From assembly GCA_937801655.1 (NCBI GenBank), contig CALMWC010000010.1, positions 72,501-136,500 on the forward strand: 64,000 nucleotides of DNA. The letters run 5' to 3'. Positions 31,285-41,093 of the stretch are shown here, piece after piece; position 1 is the first letter of the stretch, and every line of letters begins with the position of its first letter. The stretch is from an uncultured Gammaproteobacteria bacterium. GTDB taxonomy: Bacteria > Pseudomonadota > Gammaproteobacteria > Steroidobacterales > UBA11654. The position numbers were made by a program, and so were the translations under genes. The notes under the pieces are model-generated. The model was not told where the DNA came from. It made no database searches and was given only the letters and a program-made list of their open reading frames with translations.

Positions 31285-32604
31285 ATGGCAACTAATTCAA
31301 ATTCTATCTTAGGAGAAATGACTCGGTTCGTTGAGTTACGCCAAAGACTTTTATTTTTGATTGGTGCACTGATTGTATATAGGGTAGGAACTTATATACC
31401 AGTTCCAGGAATAGATCCAAATGCTCTGGAAAACTTTTTTCAGGAACAGTCAGGCACAATTCTAAGTATGTTTAATATGTTTTCTGGCGGCGCTCTTGAA
31501 AGACTTAGTATTTTTGCTTTAGGTATTTTTCCATATATTTCATGCTCTATTGTTATGCAAATGGCTAGTGTCACAGTGCCATCATTAAAGGAATTAAAAA
31601 AAGAAGGTGAGTCAGGTAGAAGAAAAATTACACAATATACTAGGTATGGAACAGTTTTCTTAGCTTCTTTCCAGTCTATAGGCGCTTCAATTGCTTTACA
31701 AAATCAAGGTGTAGTAGTTAATCCTGGTTTTAATTTTTTATTTACGGCATGCGTTACTTTAGTTACAGGAACAATGTTTTTGATGTGGCTGGGTGAACAA
31801 ATTACTGAAAGAGGCATTGGTAATGGTATATCAATGATCATTTTAGCGAGTATCATTTCAGGACTTCCATCAGCTATAGGTGGGACTTTAGAGTTAGCAA
31901 ATACTGGCGAAATCTCTTCTGCATTGGTTTTAGCACTATTAATTCTTATTCTAGCAGTTACAAGTTTTGTTGTTTATATAGAAAGAGGCCAAAGAAGGAT
32001 ACCTGTTAATTACGCAAAACGTCAGCAAGGAAGGAAGCTTTTGCAAAGTCAATCAACTCATTTACCTTTCAAGATCAATATGGCAGGTGTTATCCCTCCA
32101 ATTTTTGCATCAAGTATTATTCTATTCCCAGCCACTATTGCGAGTTGGTTTGGTACCTCAGAGGGATTCGATTGGCTTCAAGATATTGCAGCTCAATTGT
32201 CTCCAGGACAGCCGGTTTATATACTTCTGTACGCATCATTAATAATGTTCTTTTGTTTTTTTTATACTGCCTTAGTATTTGATTCGAAAGACACGGCAGA
32301 AAATTTACAGAAATCAGGTGCATTTATGCCTGGTATTAGGCCAGGACATCAAACTGCTCAATATATAGATAAAGTGCTAACAAGGTTAACATTTTGGGGA
32401 GGATTGTATATAGTGCTTGTCTGCTTGATACCAGAACTTATGATATTACAGTTTAATGTACCGTTTTATTTTGGAGGAACATCATTATTAATTATTGTGG
32501 TAGTAACAATGGATTTTATGGCACAGATGCAGGCATTAATGATGTCAAAACAGTATGAAGGACTTCTTAAGAAAGCCAATCTAAAAGGATATGGCAAAAA
32601 GTAG
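31285..32604 (+). CDS. secY: Preprotein translocase subunit SecY
   Basis: Pore of the Sec protein translocon in the inner membrane, 439 residues (E. coli 443), with about ten membrane helices. [18 protein letters not shown] (about 31-48), [13 protein letters not shown] (about 80-92) and [12 protein letters not shown] (about 267-278) match the family. It lies between rplO and rpmJ as in other spc operons. Confidence 0.98.
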   Translation: MATNSNSILGEMTRFVELRQRLLFLIGALIVYRVGTYIPVPGIDPNALENFFQEQSGTILSMFNMFSGGALERLSIFALGIFPYISCSIVMQMASVTVPSLKELKKEGESGRRKITQYTRYGTVFLASFQSIGASIALQNQGVVVNPGFNFLFTACVTLVTGTMFLMWLGEQITERGIGNGISMIILASIISGLPSAIGGTLELANTGEISSALVLALLILILAVTSFVVYIERGQRRIPVNYAKRQQGRKLLQSQSTHLPFKINMAGVIPPIFASSIILFPATIASWFGTSEGFDWLQDIAAQLSPGQPVYILLYASLIMFFCFFYTALVFDSKDTAENLQKSGAFMPGIRPGHQTAQYIDKVLTRLTFWGGLYIVLVCLIPELMILQFNVPFYFGGTSLLIIVVVTMDFMAQMQALMMSKQYEGLLKKANLKGYGKK

Positions 32605-32632
32605 TTAAACAAGATAGAGATTAGTAAAGTTT

Positions 32633-32746
32633 ATGAAAGTAAGAGCGTCAGTAAAGAAAATATGTCGAAACTGCAAAGTTATTCGGAGAAAAGGTGTTGT
32701 TCGAGTTATTTGTAAAGACCCTAGACATAAACAGAGACAAGGATAA
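32633..32746 (+). CDS. rpmJ: 50S ribosomal protein L36 (zinc-binding type)
   Basis: The smallest 50S protein, 37 residues: begins [20 protein letters not shown]. Zinc ligands C11, C14, C27 and H32 are all present, so this is the zinc form. It lies 28 bases after secY and 3 bases before rpsM, the usual position at the spc-alpha boundary. Confidence 0.97.
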   Translation: MKVRASVKKICRNCKVIRRKGVVRVICKDPRHKQRQG

Positions 32747-32749
32747 ATT

Positions 32750-33106
32750 ATGGCTAGAATAGCGGGAGTAAATATACCAGATAACAAGCATGTTAGAGTG
32801 TCGCTTACTTATATTTATGGTATTGGTAATACATTATCCAGTCATCTTTGTGACAGTGTAGGAATATCTGGAGATACAAATGTTAGCGAGCTCTCTGAGC
32901 AAGAGTTAGAGAGTTTAAGAACAGAGATTTCTAATTTAGTAGTTGAAGGCGACCTAAGAAGAGAAACATCTACTAATATTAAAAGACTTATGGATCTTGG
33001 GTGTTATAGAGGCATTAGACATAGAAAAGGGCTACCTGTTAGAGGTCAAAAAAGTAAAACGAACGCTAGAACAAGAAAAGGGCCTAAAAAACCCATGAGA
33101 GCATAA
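32750..33106 (+). CDS. rpsM: 30S ribosomal protein S13
   Basis: 30S head protein contacting the 50S and tRNA, 118 residues as in E. coli. It begins [20 protein letters not shown] and ends with [19 protein letters not shown]. First gene of the alpha group. The 3-base spacer after rpmJ leaves no room for the S4-binding leader known from E. coli. Confidence 0.98.
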   Translation: MARIAGVNIPDNKHVRVSLTYIYGIGNTLSSHLCDSVGISGDTNVSELSEQELESLRTEISNLVVEGDLRRETSTNIKRLMDLGCYRGIRHRKGLPVRGQKSKTNARTRKGPKKPMRA

Positions 33107-33120
33107 TCACAGGATAAGTT

Positions 33121-33501
33121 ATGGTTACAGCAAAAAAGAAAAAAGCAAAGAAATCTGTTGCAGAAGGAGTGGCTCATATACATGCTACTTTCAATAATAC
33201 AATTATTACTATTACAGATAGAGCGGGCAATACAATATCTTGGGCTACAGCTGGTGGTTCAGGATTTAGAGGCTCCAGAAAAAGTACACCTTTTGCAGCT
33301 CAGGTAGCAGCTGAAAAAGCAGGAGCTAAAGCACAAGAATTTGGTTTGAAAAATATAGATGTGAAAGTAAAAGGACCAGGACCAGGTAGAGATTCAGCAT
33401 TGAGAGCACTTAATGGATTAGGACTTAAAATAACGAGTATAGAGGATGTAACACCACTTCCGCATAATGGGTGTAGACCACCTAAACAAAGAAGAGTTTA
33501 A
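33121..33501 (+). CDS. rpsK: 30S ribosomal protein S11
   Basis: 30S platform protein, 126 residues. It contains [20 protein letters not shown] (about 17-36), [20 protein letters not shown] and ends [19 protein letters not shown] lysine-rich N terminus is typical. Confidence 0.98.
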   Translation: MVTAKKKKAKKSVAEGVAHIHATFNNTIITITDRAGNTISWATAGGSGFRGSRKSTPFAAQVAAEKAGAKAQEFGLKNIDVKVKGPGPGRDSALRALNGLGLKITSIEDVTPLPHNGCRPPKQRRV

Positions 33502-33511
33502 GGAAAATAAA

Positions 33512-34135
33512 ATGGCAAGATATTTAGGACCTAAATGTAAACTATCAAGAAGAGAAGGAACAGATCTTTTTCTAAAGAGTGGTATTAAGCCACTTGAGAA
33601 TAAATGTAAGCTGAATACTATTCCTGGTTCAAAAGTTGGCTCAAGAAGGGAAAGACTATCTAATTATGGTATTCAGTTAAGAGAGAAGCAGAAATTAAAA
33701 AGAATGTATGGTGTATTAGAAAAACAATTTAGAAATTACTTCAAAAAAGCATCAAAAATAAAAGGATCTACAGGAGAGAATTTATTGACACTTCTTGAGT
33801 GCCGTCTAGATAATATGGTTTATAGAATGGGTTTTGCAGTAACAAGAGCTGAAGCAAGACAGTTAGTGAGCCATAAATCAATTTCAGTCAATGGCTCAGT
33901 GTTGAATATTCCTTCTTATCAGGTTTCAGCAGACGATGAGATTTCAATTAGCGAGAAAGCAAAGGATCAACTTAGAGTCAAGAATGCAATGAATATAGCT
34001 ACACAATTAGGAATCAGCGAATGGTTATCCGTTGATGAAAAGAAACTTTTAGGAATAGTAAAATCGATACCAGAAAGAGAAGATATTCTTCCAGATATAA
34101 ATGAAAATCTTGTGGTTGAGTTTTACTCTAAATAA
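33512..34135 (+). CDS. rpsD: 30S ribosomal protein S4
   Basis: Primary 16S-binding protein, 207 residues from ATG 33512 (E. coli 206). It begins [19 protein letters not shown] and has an S4 domain with [20 protein letters not shown] (about 93-112). An upstream in-frame ATG at 33467 lies inside rpsK and is rejected; TTAAGGAAA just before 33512 is the ribosome binding site. Confidence 0.98.
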   Translation: MARYLGPKCKLSRREGTDLFLKSGIKPLENKCKLNTIPGSKVGSRRERLSNYGIQLREKQKLKRMYGVLEKQFRNYFKKASKIKGSTGENLLTLLECRLDNMVYRMGFAVTRAEARQLVSHKSISVNGSVLNIPSYQVSADDEISISEKAKDQLRVKNAMNIATQLGISEWLSVDEKKLLGIVKSIPEREDILPDINENLVVEFYSK

Positions 34136-34154
34136 TTAAGAGGGAGTACATAGA

Positions 34155-35186
34155 ATGAATGAAGAAGTAACAGCGGTAGAAGAAGAAGTTATTGAGAAAG
34201 AGGAGATCGTTTTAGATTTGCTTAATCCTTTGGTTATAAAACTAGAATCTCAAAGAGAGCTTCAATCTAAAGTATCAATAGAACCATTTGAAAGAGGGTT
34301 TGGCTATACATTAGGTAATGCCATGCGAAGAGTTCTCTTATCAAGTTTGCCAGGTTATGCGATAACTGAGGTTCAAATAGATGGAGTTTTACATGAGTAT
34401 ACAACTATTGATGGTGTCCAAGAAGATGTAGTAGAGATACTTCTAAATTTAAAAAATATAGCTATTAATCTTAATGGAAGAGATTCTGCAGATTTTGTAA
34501 TTAGTAAAAAAGGTCCAGGTGAAGTAACAGCTGCGGACATACAAGTGGATACAGATACAGAAATTGTTAATCCAGAACATCATATAGCAACTATAAGCTC
34601 TAAAAAAGAACTTAAGATGCAGCTAAAAATTGAAAAAGGTACTGGTTACAGACCTGTTGCAAGACAAACAAAAGAAAGTGATTTAACTATTGGGCTGCTT
34701 AAATTGGATGCATCCTTTAGTCCAATTAAAACTGTGACTTATTCTGTTGAATCAGCTCGTGTTGAAAACAGAACAGACTTAGATAAGCTAATAGTTGATT
34801 TAGAAACTGATGGAACAATTCAACCAGAGAGTGCAATTAAATATGCTGGAGCTATCCTTCAAAATCAATTGAGTATATTTGTTGACCTAACAAGGGTTCA
34901 AGAACAGCAAAAAGTAGAAGACGAGATAACGATTGATCCTATTATGTTAAGACCGGTAGATGAATTGGAGCTTACCGTACGTTCCGCAAACTGTTTAAAA
35001 GCTGAGAATGCAAACTATATTGGTGATCTAGTTCAGAAAACTGAATTGGAGCTCTTAAGAACTCCAAATTTAGGAAAAAAATCATTAAATGAGATTAAGG
35101 AAATATTATCTAGTCATGGTTTGTCTCTTGGTATGGATTTGGAGAACTGGCCTCCTAGAGAGATATCTCCTGATGATGCATCTTAA
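34155..35186 (+). CDS. rpoA: DNA-directed RNA polymerase subunit alpha
   Basis: Assembly scaffold and activator target of RNA polymerase. The 343 residues form an N-terminal domain ([20 protein letters not shown] about 43-62), a linker, and a C-terminal DNA-binding domain ([18 protein letters not shown] about 275-292; [16 protein letters not shown] about 302-317). It has an acidic N-terminal extension of about 15 residues compared with E. coli (329). AGAGGGAG precedes the ATG. Confidence 0.99.
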   Translation: MNEEVTAVEEEVIEKEEIVLDLLNPLVIKLESQRELQSKVSIEPFERGFGYTLGNAMRRVLLSSLPGYAITEVQIDGVLHEYTTIDGVQEDVVEILLNLKNIAINLNGRDSADFVISKKGPGEVTAADIQVDTDTEIVNPEHHIATISSKKELKMQLKIEKGTGYRPVARQTKESDLTIGLLKLDASFSPIKTVTYSVESARVENRTDLDKLIVDLETDGTIQPESAIKYAGAILQNQLSIFVDLTRVQEQQKVEDEITIDPIMLRPVDELELTVRSANCLKAENANYIGDLVQKTELELLRTPNLGKKSLNEIKEILSSHGLSLGMDLENWPPREISPDDAS

Positions 35187-35220
35187 TAATTTAAAAGTTT
35201 ATAAAATTTAAAGATCTGTT

Positions 35221-35607
35221 ATGAGACATAAGAAAATAGGTAGAAAGTTAGGAAGAAACAGTAGCCATAGAAAGGCTATGTATAGAAATATGGCTTCTTC
35301 TCTTATTGAACATGAATCCATAACGACCACTATTTCTAAAGCAAAAGAGTTACGTAGGACTATAGAGCCATTGATAACTTTAGCTAAGGAAGATGGCGTA
35401 TCTCGAAGAAGAAGAGCATTTGATAAATTAAGAAGTAAGGTAGCTGTAGGTAAGCTGTTTGACCAAATAGGACCTCGTTTCAAGGATCGCCCTGGTGGTT
35501 ACTTAAGAATACTTAAGAAAGGTATTAGGGCTGGTGATACAGCACCAATGGCAGTAGTTCAGTTATCAGATTATGATCTGGATGCTGAAGAAAATTCGAT
35601 CGAATAA
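35221..35607 (+). CDS. rplQ: 50S ribosomal protein L17
   Basis: 50S exit-region protein, 128 residues (E. coli 127). It begins [20 protein letters not shown], with [20 protein letters not shown] (about 34-53) and [10 protein letters not shown]. Last gene of the alpha group. Only 14 bases separate its stop from the convergent efflux gene, and no terminator hairpin is visible there. Confidence 0.98.
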   Translation: MRHKKIGRKLGRNSSHRKAMYRNMASSLIEHESITTTISKAKELRRTIEPLITLAKEDGVSRRRRAFDKLRSKVAVGKLFDQIGPRFKDRPGGYLRILKKGIRAGDTAPMAVVQLSDYDLDAEENSIE

Positions 35608-35621
35608 ATCAAAAAAGAACT

Positions 35622-38600
35622 TTATATCAATTGTTGTTTATCTTCATTTTGCATGGATGAGATTAATCTAGCGACTCTTTTTGGTGACCCTGTATTTTTA
35701 GCTATTAAGAAATAAGCAATTGGCACTATAAATAAGGTTAAAAAGACTGAAATAGTAACACCAAAGAAAATAACTGCTCCTAGGGTTTCTCTAGATACTT
35801 CTCCAGCTCCAGTTGCCATTAATAGTGGTATAGCACCCCCAGCTGTACAGAGACTAGTCATTATAACTGGTCTTAATCTGATTTTTGATGCAGATATTAT
35901 TGATTCTCTGAATTCAATGCCTTGATCTCTTAATTGATTTGCAAATTCAACAATTAAGACACCATTTTTAGCTGCAAGCCCTATCAATAGGATTGCACCG
36001 ATTTGACTATAGATGTTTAAAGATGAGCCAACAATAACCAAACCCATAAGCCCTCCCATTAGAGCCAATGGAACTGTCAACATAATTACTATAGGGCTAA
36101 GCAGACTCTCAAATTGAGCAGCCAAAACAAGGAAGATAAGAATAAAAGCAAGACCCAGTGTCCAGAGGATAGAATTTTCAGATTCTATATACCTTCTAGT
36201 TTCTCCATCATAACTTAACCTAATATCCTCGGGTAAAACCTCACTAGCGATCCCTTGCATATACTCTATGGCTTCTCCCAGCGAATACCCTTCAGCAATT
36301 GAACCTGAAATAGTAATTGATCTCATTCTATCTAATCTTTTCAGGTCAGGTGGACCTGCTGTTTCTTCAAGCTTTACAATATTAGCAAGAGGAACCAGTG
36401 AGTCTGAAGTTTTAGATCTGACATAAATATTTTCTAGATCTGATGGAGAATTTCTATCTTCAGGTGAATTTTGAAGTATAACTTTATATTCTTCACCTCT
36501 TTCTATATACCTGGTAACGGTCTTGGAGCCTAGCATTATTTCTAATGTACTACCTACGTCTTCAATGGATATACCTAAATCAGCTGCTCTATCTTTATCA
36601 AGTGAGATATTAATGGTTGGTTTTCTTTCATAATAATTACCAGAAAGGCCAATAATATTTCTATTCTCTCTTGCCTTATTAATAAGAATATCTTGCCATT
36701 TAGCTATCTCTCTATAATCAGTACCACCCAGTACAATTTGAAGAGGCCTTGAGAATCCCCCGAAGCTATTAAGGCTTGGGGGTACAAAAACTCTTGTTTC
36801 TATTCCAGGAATAGAGGCTGTTTTAATTCTTAATCTATTTGCAATATCAATAGATGAGTCATTTCTTTCGCTCCAATTATTTAGGGGTAGGAATATAAAT
36901 GCCTGATTAACTTGATCACCAACACCCCAGCCACCTGCTCTTGCTAGTATTCTTTTTGCATTTCCATTATCAAGTTCCAATTTAGCTATAGACTCAACAT
37001 ACCTAACCTGTTCATTCATATATTCAGAACTACTGCCTTCGGGTCCAGCTATTCTTACAACAACTATGCCTCTGTCTTCTGTAGGAGCATATTCTTGAGG
37101 TAAAGTATTAAATATAAGATATGAAATTAACAAAGCTAATGGAATGATACTGATTATTATTAATGGTTTCTTGATAGCTCTTCTAAGTGTTTTTTCATAA
37201 AAAACAGTAACTGTATTTTCAAAAAATAGGATAAACCTATAGGACCATTTTTTAAGAAAGAAATAGATATCAAAGTGCTCAGTTTCACATCGATCACCCA
37301 GCTCTATTTTATCTTTAATCATAATAGACATCATCATTGGTGCAAGGGTTAGAGCAATAAAGCTTGATAAAATAATTGTTGTTACAAGAGAAATACCAAA
37401 TTCATTAAATATTTTTCCAACTTCCCCAGGGATAAAAGAAATGGGTAAAATAGTGACCACTAATACAATGGTTGTAGCAACAACTGCAAAACCTATTTCT
37501 TTGCTCCCATTTATGGCTGCAATTAAAGGTTTTTCTCCTAATTCCATTCTCCGAATAATATTTTCTAAAACCACTATTGAATCATCAACTACTAAGCCAA
37601 TTGCTAGAACCAAGCCTAGAAGAGTTAATGTATTTAACGAAAAACCAAGTATTGACATAACAAAGAAAGAGGCAATGATCGCAATTGGAATAGTAAGTGC
37701 AGGTATGAGCGTTGCTCTTCCAGATCCAACAAAGAAAAAAATGACAAACAACACTATACAAACTGATATCATCAAAGCAGATGTTACCTCATCAATTGAT
37801 TCACTAATAAATTCAGAGTAATCAATATTTACAGACATACTCATGTCATCTGGGAGTGAGGGGATAATCTCATTCATTCTATCTCTTGAAGCTTCTGCGA
37901 CAGCCAAGATATTAGCTTGGCTCTGAGGAATGATTCCTAATGTAATACCAGGTATTAAATCAGTTCTTGCAAATAGTCTATCATCCTCAGCCATTAACCT
38001 TACATCAGCCACATCTTGAAGCCTTATTATATTGCCATAACTGCCGGACTGAATGACAATGGAGCCAAATTGTTCTGGAGTATTTAGATTCGTGCTTGTT
38101 CTGAGGCTGAACAGTCTGGTTTCTGACTCAAGGCTTCCAGCTGGTAATTCAACATTATCTCGTTTTAGAGCTTTCTCAATATCTTGAACTGTTAATCGTC
38201 TGGCTGCTAATTCTTCTCTATCAATCCAGATTCTCATTGCTGGGGTTCTTTTTCCACTGATATTAATAACACTAACACCATCAATTGTTGCAAAACGATC
38301 AACTAAATTTCTCTCAGCATAATCCGTTAACTCAATTAAATCACGTTCTTCGCTTGATACACTGATGTATAAAATAGTGTCAGCATTTGAGTTTGACTTG
38401 AGGACTCTAGGCGGCTCTGCTTCTTTAGGCAGCCGGGATGTTGTTTTTTGAACTTTATCTCTGACATCATTCGCTGCATCGTCAGGATTCCGATTGGAGC
38501 TGAATTCAATTCTGATAGAAGATCCTCCATCGCGACTTGTGGAATTAATTTTTTGGATGCCAGATATGCCTGCCAATTCATCTTCTAGGATTTTAGTAAT

Positions 38601-38786
38601 TTTTCTTTCTACAATTTGGGCTGAGGCTCCTCTATAGGTTGTTGAAACTGAAATTTGTGAAGGATCAACATCTGGATATTCTCTAGTCGGGAGATTATTA
38701 ATAGCTAGCAAGCCTAGAATTACTAATATGGAATTGATTACTCCTGCACTAACAGGTCTTTTTACTGAAAATTCAGAAATCCACAT
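35622..38786 (-). CDS. RND efflux transporter, HAE1/AcrB-like
   Basis: Inner-membrane proton-driven exporter of 1054 residues, of the hydrophobe/amphiphile efflux type. It begins MWISEFSVKRPVSAGVINSI and has 12 predicted membrane helices in two halves, with large periplasmic domains. VLAIGLVVDDSIVVLENIIR carries the paired aspartates of the proton relay in TM4. The start overlaps the adaptor gene by 14 bases. No outer-membrane channel gene (tolC) lies beside it, so it must borrow one. Substrates cannot be predicted. Confidence 0.95.
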   Translation of the reverse strand: MWISEFSVKRPVSAGVINSILVILGLLAINNLPTREYPDVDPSQISVSTTYRGASAQIVERKITKILEDELAGISGIQKINSTSRDGGSSIRIEFSSNRNPDDAANDVRDKVQKTTSRLPKEAEPPRVLKSNSNADTILYISVSSEERDLIELTDYAERNLVDRFATIDGVSVINISGKRTPAMRIWIDREELAARRLTVQDIEKALKRDNVELPAGSLESETRLFSLRTSTNLNTPEQFGSIVIQSGSYGNIIRLQDVADVRLMAEDDRLFARTDLIPGITLGIIPQSQANILAVAEASRDRMNEIIPSLPDDMSMSVNIDYSEFISESIDEVTSALMISVCIVLFVIFFFVGSGRATLIPALTIPIAIIASFFVMSILGFSLNTLTLLGLVLAIGLVVDDSIVVLENIIRRMELGEKPLIAAINGSKEIGFAVVATTIVLVVTILPISFIPGEVGKIFNEFGISLVTTIILSSFIALTLAPMMMSIMIKDKIELGDRCETEHFDIYFFLKKWSYRFILFFENTVTVFYEKTLRRAIKKPLIIISIIPLALLISYLIFNTLPQEYAPTEDRGIVVVRIAGPEGSSSEYMNEQVRYVESIAKLELDNGNAKRILARAGGWGVGDQVNQAFIFLPLNNWSERNDSSIDIANRLRIKTASIPGIETRVFVPPSLNSFGGFSRPLQIVLGGTDYREIAKWQDILINKARENRNIIGLSGNYYERKPTINISLDKDRAADLGISIEDVGSTLEIMLGSKTVTRYIERGEEYKVILQNSPEDRNSPSDLENIYVRSKTSDSLVPLANIVKLEETAGPPDLKRLDRMRSITISGSIAEGYSLGEAIEYMQGIASEVLPEDIRLSYDGETRRYIESENSILWTLGLAFILIFLVLAAQFESLLSPIVIMLTVPLALMGGLMGLVIVGSSLNIYSQIGAILLIGLAAKNGVLIVEFANQLRDQGIEFRESIISASKIRLRPVIMTSLCTAGGAIPLLMATGAGEVSRETLGAVIFFGVTISVFLTLFIVPIAYFLIAKNTGSPKRVARLISSMQNEDKQQLI

Positions 38787-39870
38787 TATTTTTTACCTTT
38801 AATTCTTCGACAGTGGTAATCTTCACTGGCTGACCATTTCTTAGTTTCTGTATACCTTCCGTTACAATTACATCTCCTTCTTTTAAGCCATCTAGTATTT
38901 CAACTGAACCTGGTATTCTGCCTCCAAGCTTGACTTGTATTTCTTTGGCTTTATTAGCTTCTATTACGAATACATATTGAATTCCCAATCTGGGAGCTAT
39001 TGATTCTTCAGGTATAAGTATTGAATTCTTTTTTTCTCTATCTAGACTAACTGTTAAAAACATACCTGGTTTTAGCAATTCTTCAGAATTATTTATCTCA
39101 GCAACAATGAAAATATTTCTTGTTGAAGCATCCACTCTTGAGTTGATGGTTTTTATGTTGCCATCAAATATTTTTGATTCGTATATAGAGCTTTTAATGG
39201 CAACAGTTTGCCCAACCTCAATGGTAGATAGCAAACTCTCAGGTACAGCAAAAATCGCTCTTATTATTGATGTATCATCGAGAGTTGTAATTTGAGTGGT
39301 AGATTGCACTAAACTTCCTATACTTATGGCCCTTAAGCCTAATCTGCCTTTAAAAGGTGCTTTAATATAGGTATCGTCAAGTTTTGCTTGTGTTACAGCT
39401 AATTGAGCTTCTGCAACTTTTACTTCAGATGCTCTTTCTTCAAGTTCTGATTCAGTAATTGCTTGATTTTTACTGAGACTCTCTAGTCTTTTATACTGAC
39501 TTCTTAATTCACTTAATGATTCATTACGTATTTCCAGTTCAGCAGTTAATTCTCTATTATCTAGGGTTACTAAAAGAGTATCTTTCTCTACTAATTCTCC
39601 TTCTTCAAATAATATTTCTTTAATGATATTTGTAGATCTTGCTGCAATGTCTATGGATTCATTTGCTCTTGCAGTTCCTAAAGCCGTAAAGGTATCTTTA
39701 TAATCAGATATTTCCACCGTTGCTGTTACAACATCTGTTGGAGCAGAGCTTCTTCCCCCATAACTTGGGCGTCCACCTTTAGAGGCTCCTTCTTCATCTC
39801 CTCCACAACCGTTAATTATAAGAGGAAGTAGTAAAATAAGTGGTGTTAATTTATTTAGATATATATTCAT
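38773..39870 (-). CDS. RND efflux periplasmic adaptor (membrane fusion protein), lipoprotein
   Basis: A 365-residue HlyD/AcrA-family adaptor. Its N terminus, with a hydrophobic stretch ending IINGC (Cys22), is a lipoprotein signal. A biotinyl/lipoyl-like hairpin domain lies around 70-185 with a coiled-coil hairpin (ELEIRNESLSELRSQYKRLE, about 114-133), followed by beta-barrel and membrane-proximal domains. It precedes and overlaps the transporter gene. The 212-base region upstream, shared with divergent trpS, must contain its promoter. Confidence 0.94.
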   Translation of the reverse strand: MNIYLNKLTPLILLLPLIINGCGGDEEGASKGGRPSYGGRSSAPTDVVTATVEISDYKDTFTALGTARANESIDIAARSTNIIKEILFEEGELVEKDTLLVTLDNRELTAELEIRNESLSELRSQYKRLESLSKNQAITESELEERASEVKVAEAQLAVTQAKLDDTYIKAPFKGRLGLRAISIGSLVQSTTQITTLDDTSIIRAIFAVPESLLSTIEVGQTVAIKSSIYESKIFDGNIKTINSRVDASTRNIFIVAEINNSEELLKPGMFLTVSLDREKKNSILIPEESIAPRLGIQYVFVIEANKAKEIQVKLGGRIPGSVEILDGLKEGDVIVTEGIQKLRNGQPVKITTVEELKVKNNVDF

Positions 39871-40013
39871 AGTTTTATTATTATACTTCTACGATTCGAA
39901 AAGAAGTCATATAAAGATTCAATCAGTATCTCAATAGTACTATTACTAATCTCAATTAACCTAATCATCGGTTACAAAAAGTTATATCTTTTAAATAAGA
40001 GTTTAATCTGCAT

Positions 40014-40019
40014 TATAAT
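40014..40019 (+). promoter_or_regulatory. Candidate -10 box upstream of trpS
   Basis: A perfect TATAAT at 40014-40019 lies in the 212-base divergent spacer, 64 bases before trpS. A poor -35 (ttaaat) is 17 bases upstream at 39991. A second AT-rich -10-like site near 40053 is closer to the gene. The spacer holds no gene. Confidence 0.35.
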
Positions 40020-40082
40020 GCTGTTTAAATTTCTTAAAAAAATCTTTATGTGTATTATAAAGTCTAATAACGGATAGTTTTA

Positions 40083-41093
40083 ATGATTAAGAAGCGAGTT
40101 CTCACAGGCATAACCACAACAGGATCACCTCATCTGGGTAATTATGCAGGTGCAATAAAACAAGCAGTTGATTTGAGCCAATTAAAAAATCAAGACTCTT
40201 TCTATTTTTTAGCCGATTATCATGCTTTGGTTAAAAATAAAGATCCTAAGCAAATTGAAAACTCTTGTTTAGAGATTGCAGCGACTTGGCTTGCATTGGG
40301 ACTGAACCCAGAAAGAACTTTCTTTTATAGACAGTCTGACATACCTGAGATACTGGAGCTGAATTGGATTTTAAACTCTGTGACAGCAAAAGGACTTATG
40401 AATAGAGCACATGCATACAAATCATCATTAGATGACAATCAGGTAAAAGAAAACACAGATCCCGATAAAGGAATTAATATGTCATTATTTTCTTATCCAA
40501 TCTTAATGGCTGCAGATATACTTATGTTTAAGGCTACACATGTTCCTGTTGGTAATGATCAAAAGCAACACATGGAAATGGTCAGAGATATAGCTCAAAA
40601 ATTTAATCACTATTACGGTGATATTTTCATTATTCCAGAGCCAGTTATTTCAGAGGAATCATCAATTTTACCGGGTTTAGATGGACGAAAAATGAGTAAG
40701 AGTTATAACAATACAATTCCACTTTTTTTACCCAGTAAAAAACTAAGAAAATTGATTATGAAAGTTAAAACAAATTCATTAGAACCAGGCGAACCAAAGT
40801 CCACAGAAGATTGTGCACTATTTGAAATCTATAAAGGAGTTGCAAGTAAACAAGAAGCATTAGCTTTTAAGAAAAAACTTGAAGAAGGCATGGCTTGGGG
40901 CGAAGCAAAAGAAGAATTATTTATCTATATCGATCAATTATTTACCAAGCCTAGAGAGGATTATCTGCGATTGACTCAAGAACCAATGCATCTTCAATCG
41001 TTATTAACAGAGGGTGCTAACAAGGCTAGGGAAATTTCTCTACCTTATATCAAGGAAATTAAAGAAGCTGTCGGTATTAAATCTTTGAGCTAG
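40083..41093 (+). CDS. trpS: Tryptophanyl-tRNA synthetase
   Basis: Class I synthetase charging tRNA-Trp, 336 residues (E. coli 334). The HIGH-type motif is [10 protein letters not shown] (about 15-24) and the KMSKS motif is in [11 protein letters not shown] (about 201-211). [20 protein letters not shown] (about 142-161) is typical. Its stop overlaps the convergent uvrA stop by 4 bases. Confidence 0.98.
   Translation: MIKKRVLTGITTTGSPHLGNYAGAIKQAVDLSQLKNQDSFYFLADYHALVKNKDPKQIENSCLEIAATWLALGLNPERTFFYRQSDIPEILELNWILNSVTAKGLMNRAHAYKSSLDDNQVKENTDPDKGINMSLFSYPILMAADILMFKATHVPVGNDQKQHMEMVRDIAQKFNHYYGDIFIIPEPVISEESSILPGLDGRKMSKSYNNTIPLFLPSKKLRKLIMKVKTNSLEPGEPKSTEDCALFEIYKGVASKQEALAFKKKLEEGMAWGEAKEELFIYIDQLFTKPREDYLRLTQEPMHLQSLLTEGANKAREISLPYIKEIKEAVGIKSLS

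Noticed and set aside
37441-37821. Plus-strand ORF within the efflux transporter gene
   Set aside because: Antisense to a conserved membrane domain; no independent support.
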